DNA of 10,426 nt, taken from NCBI GenBank assembly GCA_030432015.1, contig JAUIHJ010000243.1:1-10426 (forward strand). The letters run 5' to 3'. Each line of letters begins with the position of its first letter. The first letter of the stretch is position 1. The DNA comes from a bacterium (GTDB lineage: Bacteria > Planctomycetota > Planctomycetia > Pirellulales > Pirellulaceae). A model generated the notes under the pieces. It was not told the origin of the DNA, did no database searches, and was given only the letters and a program-made list of their open reading frames with translations. Shown piece by piece: positions 1 to 9,900 of this stretch. Position numbers and translations under genes: made by a program.

Positions 1-636
1 ACGGTGCTTGTGTTGTTCGATGAAGTTCAGTGCATAGTCGGTCACCACGTCGGGACCGTAGCCCGGCCGGTAGTCTTGGGCGACGCCGTTGACTTCCAGG
101 CCGGGGTTGGGATACCGGCTGGGGCGCCGATAGAGTTGCCAGAGACAATGCTCGTCGAATCCAAAATGCCGCGGCAGCTCCGGGTCTTTTCCGAGTTGCC
201 ACTTGCCCACGATACAGGTGCGGTAACCCGCTTGTTGCAGCATGTTGCCGAAGGTCCGCTGGCTTCTTTCCAGCAAGCCAAACTCGGCATAGTTCCGCAC
301 GTTGTAGCGGCCGGTCATCAGCTTGACCCGCGACGGCGTACAGATCGGTTGCGAGTAGCAGTGGGTAAATCGAACCCCTTCGGCAGCCAGTTGGTCCAGC
401 ACAGGCGTTTTGTACGACGTTCCGCCGTTCGCGCCGATGCACTCGAAGCCAAGGTCGTCGGCCATGATCAGGACAATATTTGGAGTACCAGCGTCTGCGG
501 CGGAAAGCGCTTCGCTGGCGAGAACGATCGCCAGCATGGCCGCCAGCAGCGTAAATGTCCGTGGTTCGAGTTTGAGCTCGAAACGAGTGATCAATTTGCG
601 GGCTGGGAGCGGGGCAGGATTTTCTGGAGAGGGCAT
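1..636 (-). CDS. Sulfatase (alkaline-phosphatase superfamily), N-terminal 212 residues, cut by the window edge
   Basis: This is the front part of a type I sulfatase, which hydrolyses sulfate esters using a formylglycine made from an active-site cysteine. Translating the minus strand from ATG 636 gives a basic N-region (about residues 13-26), a hydrophobic stretch (28-40) and a likely signal cleavage near ALSAA-47, so the enzyme is probably exported. The first strand NIVLIMADDLG starts at residue 53 and carries the metal-binding pair Asp60-Asp61. The sulfatase signature is CTPSR at 99-103, with Cys99 as the residue converted to formylglycine. The second signature reads GKWQLG (144-149): Lys145 is present, but Gln147 sits where most sulfatases have His. 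The start is chosen because GAAGGA lies 6 nt upstream of the ATG; the ATG at 537 would begin inside the hydrophobic segment and has no ribosome binding site. The metal-binding C-terminal half lies outside the window. The substrate cannot be told from this part; sulfated polysaccharide is an inference from the abundance of such enzymes in planctomycetes. Confidence 0.93.
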   Translation of the reverse strand, partial: MPSPENPAPLPARKLITRFELKLEPRTFTLLAAMLAIVLASEALSAADAGTPNIVLIMADDLGFECIGANGGTSYKTPVLDQLAAEGVRFTHCYSQPICTPSRVKLMTGRYNVRNYAEFGLLERSQRTFGNMLQQAGYRTCIVGKWQLGKDPELPRHFGFDEHCLWQLYRRPSRYPNPGLEVNGVAQDYRPGYGPDVVTDYALNFIEQHKHR

Positions 637-642
637 CGCAGT

Positions 643-648
643 TCCTTC
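643..648 (-). promoter_or_regulatory. Ribosome binding site of the sulfatase gene
   Basis: On the minus strand GAAGGA occupies 648-643, 6 nt before the ATG at 636-634. It is complementary to the 16S rRNA anti-Shine-Dalgarno sequence and decides the start. The sulfatase frame stays open upstream to a stop at about 772-774 but contains no ATG there. Confidence 0.65.
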
Positions 649-691
649 GGTGGCCAGCGGGTTCAGGGTAACGTCATGAAACGCCAGACTC

Positions 692-720
692 AGTATTGAG
701 AGCTGAGACCCACGGGTCAA
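692..720 (-). promoter_or_regulatory. Candidate sigma70-type promoter for the sulfatase gene
   Basis: Minus strand: TTGACC at 720-715 (5 of 6 matches to the -35 consensus), a 17-nt spacer, and AATACT at 697-692 (4 of 6 matches to the -10 consensus). Transcription would begin near 685, giving a leader of about 50 nt before ATG 636. Position and spacing fit well, but planctomycete promoters are poorly defined and a match like this can occur by chance. Confidence 0.4.
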
Positions 721-810
721 CGTTCGGCCAGTGAAGATCAGGGCCAGGCGTTTGTTACTGCCGCAGGAATGTCAGGATGCAGACGAGGGTGCAAACTTCA
801 GGGATTTGTC

Positions 811-842
811 GTCGGGCGGCCCAAGAGCCGCGCAGCGCCGAC
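811..842 (-). terminator. GC-rich hairpin, possible terminator downstream of the giant gene
   Basis: GTCGG (811-815) pairs with CCGAC (838-842), and GCGGC (816-820) pairs with GCCGC (827-831). This makes a 10-bp stem with a 6-nt loop (821-826) and a one-sided 6-nt bulge (832-837). It lies about 155 nt after the stop codon of the giant gene. There is no T-run on either side, so it is at best a structure-only or Rho-assisted terminator, and such stems are not rare in GC-rich DNA. Confidence 0.22.
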
Positions 843-867
843 GGGAACCTCTGCGTCGACAAACACC

Positions 868-885
868 AGCCGCCGCTGCGCGGCT
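868..885 (-). terminator. Short GC hairpin, possible terminator of the giant gene
   Basis: AGCCGC (868-873) and GCGGCT (880-885) form a perfect 6-bp stem with a 6-nt loop. In the minus-strand transcript it is followed by a weakly T-rich stretch (TGGTGTTTGT). It lies about 110 nt after the stop of the giant gene. The weak T-tract makes this a low-confidence terminator. Confidence 0.22.
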
Positions 886-915
886 AAAAGACGCGACTTC
901 AATATCGACGCGCCG

Positions 916-929
916 GGTTACAGGTAACC
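916..929. repeat. Perfect 14-bp inverted repeat
   Basis: GGTTACAGGTAACC is two 6-bp arms separated by AG, about 66 nt beyond the stop codon of the giant gene. It could be a small RNA hairpin or a dimeric protein-binding site. Nothing else in the sequence decides between these. Confidence 0.3.
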
Positions 930-995
930 AAGGCCTGTCGCAAGTTCGCAGCAAACGCGCAACTTCAAGAACAACAGTCCCGAGTCGCCGGCCAC

Positions 996-3900
996 TTATT
1001 CGATTTCCGACTGCCAAAGGTCATCGACGGCCGTAATCCAATCTTCAAGTGTTTCGCGGTCGGCGCGGCCTGTCGCGGATCGAGATCCACGGGGCGCCTG
1101 GTTTTGCGTCGCGTGCTCGTTCCGTGGTCTCGCGGACCACTTAATGGGGTCTGCCGGCAGCAGCGCGAAAAACTCATCGACATTGGCCGGTATGTCTGCG
1201 TTAGGAGCCGCCGTCGCCTGCAACGGTGGCTGGCGAACTTGCTCGACGAACCAGTTGAAGTTTCCGGCATCCAAGTTTGCCACGCGAGTTTCGCCTTCGC
1301 CACCGGATCGAGCGTTGGTGTAGTTGATTAATGCCAGGATATCCGCGACCGGCGTCAGCAGTCCGTCGCCGTTGACATCGTAATGGAGGAAGCCAACGGT
1401 CGACGCCGGCTGCATTGGCAAGCGGGCCTGATGGTCAATGATCTGCTGGCGGTTGAGTTCATTAATCAGGGGCAGGATGTCGCCTACCGGATCTGCCAAG
1501 AGTCCGTTGTTGTTGACGTCCAGGGGTTGCAGCGGGTGCTGCCAGTTTGACGGTCCGTTCAGGAGTAGTGTGATATTCTGAATACCGGCTGCCGGTTCAA
1601 GCACACGAAAAAACTCGCCATCAATCAATTGCGGGGGCCGCAGCGACCAGCCGGTTCCCAGGTCAACCGTGTCACCGAGATCGGCCAGGACGGCCAACTG
1701 CCCGGTCGATGCCGGTAATCCTGCCGCAGCCTCGACATCCAGGATCAGCGTGTTGTTCCCTGAGCCGCGAATGTCGATCCTTTCCAGCCCTTGCCAGTCG
1801 CTCGGACGGCCAAGTAGATCGATGGTCTGGCCACCGCCGCTAAGCGTCAGCACGTCATTTCCCAGGCCTCCGTCCACCGTGACACGGCCACTGAAACTCG
1901 TGGTCAGATTGGCAACTTGGATCGCGTCGTCGCCGGCCGTCCCCACGATATCGACCTGGGTCAAGACGCTGCCAGGTGCGCGGAACAGTTCCACGGAGTT
2001 CATCCTCACGCTGACTTCCTGTCCCACGCCGACAACGGAAACGCTCCCCGCAAAGGGAAGGTCCAGCCGCACCGACGTTCCGCCAGCCGTATTTCCATCG
2101 GCGAGCGTGACGAGGTAATCCTCGACTTCCCCGTCCGCAGCAGGGCCCGTCGGCGCCAGGCCGCCCTGGGTACTGAGCCGCACCCGCGCGACCGTGTCAC
2201 CAGGAGTGGCTCCGGCGGGAACCGTAAACGGCAGGACGTTCGAGCCTGCGTTAACCGCTTGAGAGATCGAAATCTGTTCGCCCAGGTCGCTCCAATCGCC
2301 ATCGAGATTGAAATCGATCCAGGCATCCAGCAGGCCGGCTGCCGAACTGGTCACGACCATGCTCGAACTTGTCACCGCGACGTCGTGCGCGATCAGGCTG
2401 GCCGGCCAGACGACGCCATCGTCGCTGCTGTCGCCATCCGCTCCGGGCGAGGAATTCGCGTCGAACTCGGCGTCGACGCCGGCCCCGAGGAATAACGCGC
2501 CCACGTTGTGTCGAGCGCCGTTGCGGTCAAACGTCGTGCGGTAGCGGGGATCCGCTGCGTCACCGTAATCGAGTGCCATCCGGTCAACAATGTGCACTTG
2601 GGCCGCTCCGAAGACAACGTCGGTCAGCGGTACGGCATTGTTTCGACCGAGCACCAGCAAGTCGTGGGCGGGCGTGTCGTCGGCCGGATTCGCGACAAAC
2701 TCGAGTGAACCCGCGACGTTCGCAACCAATTCAACGCTCCACAGCAGTTCTGTGTCGCCAGGCAGCCCGGCTCGCAAGCAGGGTAGGATGCGGCAAAACG
2801 AACCAACTTCGCCGAATTCACCGGACTCATCGAAGCCGGAGATGCCCTGGCCGAATTCTGGACTCGGCACGAAAGCATATTGGAACGCGCCGGAATCGCC
2901 ACCATTCGCGACCCCTTCGATTTCCGCAGTGGGCGGTCCGCCGCTTGTCAGGAGCCCCGAACCGTTCGCCGTGAGCAGCGCAACGTCGACGTCCGCCAGA
3001 TCGCTGCGGAAGACGATGTCGAAGACGTTTCGGTTCGTGAAGAACGCGGTCTCCGTAAACTCGGTTCGGCTCGTTGGCGCGACGTTCACGTTGCCGTCCC
3101 CAACTTGTGGATGGCCTTCCAAAGCGAGACGGAGGAGGTGGGCGGATTCCGCCGGCGTGGCACCGAATTGGATGGGGTCGGTCGGTATTCCACCCAACAC
3201 GAGTTGGTACGTTCCGCCCGTTGTGTCGCGCGGCAGGGTGAGCCGCTGTTGTTCCGGAATGACCACAGAAAACGCTTCGGATTCGGAATACGCAACATCC
3301 AGGTAAGCGGCGAAAATGCCCTCTGGGCTAAACCGCGTGTCTTTGACCAAGGCGTTCATGCGAAATGACTCGCCGACCGTCACGCGGTTGTCCGGCAGCG
3401 GATTCCCGTCTGTGTCGCTGATCTCGAGGGTCAGCAGGACGATCGTGTCCGAGGATGCGTCATCGTCGATGATCGTCGTGGTGACCTGCGACGCTCCTGT
3501 GCTATTGGCATGCAATACATCGGCGACGTCAATCGTCAGTAACTCGTTTGCATCCGCCAGGCTATCTTGCACGGCCGTCAACGTGATGCTGCCGTGATCG
3601 CCACCGGCGGGAATGTTGATGGTTGCCGCCGAAGCGATGTAATCGATTCCGCCACCAAGCGCGGCGCCACCGAAAGAAAGGGCGACTGAGACACCGTCGA
3701 CTCCTGCGCTAGTGGTGGCGCCGAAACGGTTCACGAGCCGGGCCGTGACAGTGGCGACCCCTCCGGCTTCCGGAATCGCCGTCGCGGAGACATCCAGTTC
3801 GACGTAAGGCAGCCCGGTGTCGCTATTGTCTGTGATCGTGCCGATCGCTGTGTCACTGGCCGTAACCAGCGAGTTGGTCGACTGAAGGCTGACGAAAAAC

Positions 3901-6900
3901 GTCTCGTCGTCTTCCAACTGGCTGTCCAGCAGGGTCGAGACGTTGAACTGCCGCTGTTCACCGGCCACACCGCTAAAATTCAGCACGGGGACAAGATTGT
4001 CGTAATCTTCCGGGGCGACCAGTGGGCTGGCGCCACCCGTGGCCGTCCCTCCGGCCAACGTGACGTGGACCTGGGTCCCTCCGGCCACCGCATTGTCGAG
4101 GGTCACCGTGAAGGTCAGATTGTCTCCCTCCACGGCGGTCGCATCCGAGATGGTGACTGCCGCCGTGTCGACATCCGTGATCGTGAGGCTATCGCTGCTT
4201 CCCAGATGACCGGACGCCGTGGCGGTGATGGTGACCGTTTGCGGGCCGTCCACAATCAGATCTCGCTGGCCCGTGACGGTAAATGGCGAGGATGTCGCCT
4301 GGCCGGCCGCGATCGTGACGGTCGCCGGTACGCGGGCTTCACCCGTGTCACTGCTGGCCAAGGTCACGATCAGTTCGCTGCTCAACGCACCGCTCCGCGA
4401 AACGGTCGCCTGGCCGGTACTGCCGTCCTCGCGAATCGAATCGGGAACGATGGTCAGGGAAAGCTGAAGCGGTTCAAACTCGACTGCGCCCATATCGACG
4501 GTTGCTGTGCCGTTGGCGTCTCCGTCTCGCAGGCGATCGAATCCACCGCCGCGCTGGTCATAGGGGAGCGATTCCGTTTTGTCGGCGTCGGCATCGGCGT
4601 CGAACGTGTCCGGGGGTGTGGCCGTGTTGTCGCCCCTGTCGATCGCCGGGCTATTTGTCGTCAAGAGGTGCGTGCGGGTTGTTCCGCCGTAGTCGCCGAG
4701 CGGGCTGAGCCCCGGTACGAGGAGTCCGCCCACATCGGGATCCCCAACCAGATTGCCGCTCACCGGGTCGGGCGTCCGTGATTCAGGCAAGGGGTTGCCG
4801 GTATTGTCCCCAATCAGGCTGTGACGAATATCTGCGTCGCCGGCATTGGCAACGAGATCGGCACCCTCGTTGTCGGACGTATTCTGGGCGACGATGGTAT
4901 TTCGCATGAGCAGTGTTGTCGGAGCATAGACGCCGCCTCCCAGAGTGGCGTCGTTAAACGCGATCGTACTGTTGCTGATCGTCACCGTCCCAAACCGACC
5001 CCAAATGCCACCGCCCCGACCGGGCGTTTGGTTTCCGCTCAAGGTGCTGTTGGCCACGACCAGTGTGCCGTCGTAAGAAAAGATCCCGCCACCTTCGAGA
5101 TCTGCTTCATTGTCGGAGATCGTACTGTTCCACAGGGTCACGTGATCCGAAGAGATACCGCCGCCGTAATCCGCGCGGTTGTTGTGGATCGTGGATCCCA
5201 CGACGGTGACCTGAGCGGCGAGGTTATAGAGGCGAATTCCGCCTCCCTCGAAGTTGGACTGATTGCCGGATATCTCGCTGTCGACAACTAGAATCTCGCC
5301 GTCCAGCACGAACAGGCCTCCGCCGTTGCCATTGCCGATGGCCTGATTGCCGAGCACCCGTGATTCGGTTACGGAAAGCTTTCCGAACGAGGCGATTCCG
5401 CCCCCGTCGCCGTTGGCGATATTGCCCAATACGGAACTATTGATAACGGCGACGTCCCCACGAGCGGCGTAAATGCCGCCGCCTGAGGCCGCCTCCGCCG
5501 CGTTGGCGCTGATCGTCGAGTTCATAACGGTCAGGGTTCCCGGCGAATCGAAATAGATCCCGCCACCCGGCTCATTGGCGCCGGTCTTTCCTCCGGTGAT
5601 GGTGAGCCCGTCGAGCGTGACGTCGATTTCCTGTCCCTGCGGCGCCGCGATGGACAGCACGCGGGAAGTTGCCGAGGCGGCGTCGGCGCCGCGTGCCGTC
5701 ACGATCGTCGTGTTCGCGCCCAGGCCCAGAAGCGTCACGTCGTCGGTGATCGCGAGCTGCCCGTGTTCCAGATGAAACACCTGGCCGACCAGCGAACTGT
5801 CCACAACGATGGTCTGATTCCCCGGAGTCTCGTTGGCAAAACTCAGAGCTTCCCGCAGGCTGACGCTGGTGGGGGCAAGTGCCCCGGAGAACGCGCGGTC
5901 GCTGGCCGTGGTCACGATCAGGCTGCCCTGCGTGGGATCGAGTTGGAAGAGCGCGAAATTCAGCAGCCAGACATCCTCGCGCGAAAGCTGGTTGTCTCCC
6001 GAGACGTCCCAGAAACGGTCGACGACATCGGGTCGAGACGAGACGGGCAGGGCCCGCGGCCCGTTTTGATCGAGTTCCGCGGTGAGCAAATCCAGGTCCG
6101 TCGCCGTCACCTGGCCGTCTTCGTTGATGTCCAGCGGATCGAAGGGGTTTTGCCAGGGAGCCGCGCGCAAGTCCGATGCCGGTGCGCCGGGATCGACGAT
6201 GACGCCGTTGGCGGTCAGATCGTCGTCGCCACGTTCGCCGTCGATCAAATGCAGCTCGATACGATCTTCGAGAAACTTCGCTCCGGTTCCGGTCGCCGAG
6301 TCAAAATTGAAGCGATACCAGTGCGGCTGGTGGTTGTTCGGCGTCGGGCCAAATTTGTAGTAATTGTTGACGTTGGTCGCATCCTCGAGAAAAATCGTCA
6401 CCACGGTCGACCCGCCCACGGGCACACCGGTGAGATCGTAATCGAGAAAGCCGAGGCGGAAATCAATATCATCCGGCGCGCCGTCTGCGACTGGTTCCTC
6501 GATGATTTGCACGTCTGCAAGCGTTTGATTCTGATCGGCGACCACGGTGACATAGGTCCCGTCCTGGGGCGCCGGCAGCGACGCAACATGGGCCTGTTCG
6601 GCATCCGGTGTGTTGTCACCATTCCCATCGCCCGCATTGGGCGCGCGGGCTTCGATCACGTCGCCAATGCTGTCCGCGTCGCCATCGACGAACATGATGG
6701 AAAACGCTTCCGTGTCGGTCGTGGCGAGTGCATTCTCGGCAGCGTCGCGGATGCCGGCGGTCGCTGGATCCAGCGTGACCGTGTAGTCGCCTGAGATCGT
6801 GGTGATCCGCGAAAGGTCGACGCCATAGCGTTTGTCGGTCAGCCTCAACAATTCGAGATGCGGTGCAAAGATGGGAACACCGTCACGCGAAACGACAACG

Positions 6901-9900
6901 TCCTGCACGTCGAATCCACTGACCGGTTCGCTGAACTCAAACGTCACCAGACCGACGCTGATCTGACGCATGCTGGGTGTCACATCCAGCACGTTGACGG
7001 TGGGAGCGACCACATCGACGTTCCACGTTGCCTCCGACGTCGCCCGCATGCGGTTGCCCGCGAGGTCCTCGACATCCGCGATACTCGTGAACAAGGAGAG
7101 CGTGTATTCGCCGGAGCCAGTGGCGGTTGCTGGCAGCTGCACGAGGTACGTTGACTCGGTGCCGTCGACCATCGCCAACGCTGTCTCTGCCAATTCAAGC
7201 TGCGCACCGTTGCGGCTGAGCCGGAAGTCGCTGACATCCAGATTGACCACAGGTTCGGCGAATTCGACGACCACGCGGTTCTGGCCGCCTGGCACAGGCG
7301 GCTGAAAGCTGGCGGTCGGAGGATCGCGATCGATCGTAAAAGGCACAACCAGTGGACTGTCCATGCGATTGCCGGCTCGATCCTTGAGGAAATCGCTGGC
7401 GGAATCTGCGGCTGGGCCAATGGTGAACGTGTAGTCGCCGGACTCCTGAATGTAAGGTTGCAGCTCGATTTCAAAATCCCTGAAATTTTCCTGTTCGATT
7501 CTGATGTCGCTGAGATCAATCTCCACGCCATCCCGTACCAGGTGCAGATTCGACGCGTAAACTCGGTTGAACATGTTCTCGGAAAAACGAACAAAGGCCC
7601 CGTAGAACGGCTCTGCATGGGGCCTCGAACTGACGTCGTAGAGCATCCGCACGCGAGGCGCGGCGGTGTCCAGCGTCCATTTGGCTGACAGGCTGTTGGT
7701 CAGCGGATGCGCGTCGACGGTAAAGATGTTCGCGCCGACACGGGAAAAGACGAGTTCGTATTCGCCGTCCGGTGGAGCGACCAATTGGGACAGAGGCAGC
7801 GTGTAACGCGTCGCGGAATCACTCGCTAATTGCAACGACGCGAGCGATTGGGGAAGCCCGTTGGCGATCAATTGGAAGTCAGCCAACGCAACCGAGTTGG
7901 GCGGCTCGGAAAATTCGATCGTGATGTCGGGCAATTCGGCAACGGGAGTGGCGATCGGGTCGGCAAACACGACCGAAAAGACCGTTTGTGTCCAGCTCTC
8001 CGACGCGTCGGCGATGAACAACTCGCCGAACGCATCCTCAATGCCGGAGCCGCTGGCCGTCAACGTCAACGTGTAGTCGCCATCGTGCCGCGCGGCCGCG
8101 GGAAGATAGAGCCGGAATTCATTCGACGTCAGCTTCTCCAGTGCGGCGTCGGACAGGTCGATCGTGTCTGTGCCTCGCTGCAATTGCAGGTCACCGAGAT
8201 CGAGACCTGTGACCGTTTCGGAAAAGGTGAAATAGACGCTGCCGGGGCCATATTCGTCCTCGACATAACCCAAGCTGACGGTGGGCGCCCCATCGATGGC
8301 GAAAGGGGCATCCCCCGGATCCTGGGCGAAGAAGGCGTGGACATTTCCCAGGATGTCCACCGTCACCAGATCCAAATCGCCGTCGCGATCCGCATCGGCC
8401 AGGTTTCCGGAGACCGCAACCGACGCGGCGGCCGGCCCGGAGGCAATCTCCCAGGGCGTGAAGTTGGGCCGGTTCGCGCCATCGCTGAGGAATATGGTCT
8501 GGGAGTCGCTGGTGGTGGAGAATCTCACGATGTCAAGATGTCCATCCGCATTCATGTCCGCCGGAATGACCTCAGACGGAACGGTTGCATCGCTTTCGAT
8601 CGTGCGCCGCTGAAACGTCTTCTTCGATCCACCCTCGTTCTCGTACCAGTACGTTCCTTTCGACACACCTGACGGTGAGGCGACGACCAGATCAAGATCG
8701 CCGTCGTCGTCGAGATCGGCCATTGAGACCCGGGAGAAGAAGCCAGATTGTAAACCGTGTAAGTCGGGAGTCAGCGGGCCGCGGTTCTCGATCCAATAGA
8801 GCCCGCTGAGTGAGGATGTGGCGGCGACATCCAGATCACCATCCCCGTCGAGGTCGCCCACGGCAATATCCGACGCTGTGGGCACGACGAGCGCGAAGAT
8901 GGGTGACGTTTCAAAAGGGTAGGGGGGCGACAGGGGATCTTCCTGCGGGAGGGAACCGTCGTTCACGTAAAGCTGCACGACTTGGTCGCCATGCGATGCG
9001 ACCAGCAAATCCAAGTCGCCGTCCTGATCAAAGTCCGTCGGAATGATCTTTCGAATATCTGATTGGCCCGTTGGAATATCATACCGATGAATCGCGCCCG
9101 CCTTCCGTTGAAACCAGGATAGCCGATCCGAGGGGGCCACCTGGGCAGCGACGATATCCATTTCGCCGTCTTGATCCAAGTCGACGACGGTGACCGTCGT
9201 GTACTCCGTGCCCGTTCCGGCCGGCACGATGATGCGGCGACTGCCCCAGCTACCGTTGCCCTGATTGATCTGCCAGTAGACACCGTCGGAGGTGCTGATC
9301 AAGTCTGGCAGGCCATCGCCGTTCAGATCGCCGAGGGCAGTCTGGTTGACGGTCGAGCCACCCGTGCTGACGGCGGAGTAAGTCCAGGCACCAACGGGCT
9401 TGGCGGGCAGAATCTCGACGAGATGATCTTCGACTTCGCCACTCGATAACAGGCCGACGGGTGAGGCCGGTTTGGGCAAACTCGAGTCGGCCGGCGCGTC
9501 GGTCAGGCGAAAGCGTGCGGAATGTTGGCCCGGGACCGTACCATTGGGGACGGAAAACTCGATTTGGTGTTCGCCCTGATCAAGCACCAAGGCCGCCGCG
9601 ATCCGCTCGCCCGGGCCGCCGAAAATGCCGTCGTCGTTAAAGTCGATCCAGGCATCGAGCGACGCTGTTGTGCTTGTTTGTACGAGCACCGTCACGTGGG
9701 CATCCAGTTGCCCCGCTCGAATGGGCGCGTCGAAAATGACGCCATCCTCGTCATCCAGCGGGCCGAGATTGTCGTCCTCGCGACCGCTGCCGGTGGCCTG
9801 GGAGAGAGAGTCCGTGTCGCGCAGTGAACCGAGTTGCGAGCCTTTCGCGACGTGCATCGCTCGATTGACTTGCGTGGTGTCCAGATCGCCGACGTCGACC

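Larger units (their letters stand above)
637..995. other. Intergenic region between the giant gene and the sulfatase gene
   Basis: These 359 bases separate the stop of the giant gene (996-998) from the sulfatase start (636). I find no convincing gene here. The plus-strand frame 731-1036 is arginine-rich, has no recognisable motif and runs into the end of the giant gene antisense. The region holds a perfect palindrome (916-929), two GC-rich hairpins (868-885 and 811-842) that could end transcription of the giant gene, and the promoter and ribosome binding site of the sulfatase. No tRNA or other RNA gene is evident. Confidence 0.7.

Noticed and set aside
4..699. Plus-strand frame of 231 codons at the left edge
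   Set aside because: It is the antisense shadow of the sulfatase, which has intact CTPSR and GKWQLG signatures and a ribosome binding site on the minus strand.
731..1036. Plus-strand frame of 101 codons in the intergenic region
   Set aside because: Arg-rich, without motif or good start context, and it overlaps the 3' end of the giant gene antisense.
4926..5580. Possible DNA-level tandem repeat array or CRISPR-like spacing in the GGG-rich region
   Set aside because: The periodicity is at protein level (beta-helix rungs). The DNA copies of the rungs are diverged and there are no constant repeats with unique spacers.
5763..6794. Long plus-strand open frame of 343 codons (with others at 7830-8672, 4065-4781 and 5575-5775)
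   Set aside because: All lie antisense to the giant gene, whose modules are clear in the minus frame. Their translations are Arg/Gly/Val-rich with no domain pattern and are a by-product of GC-rich codon usage.
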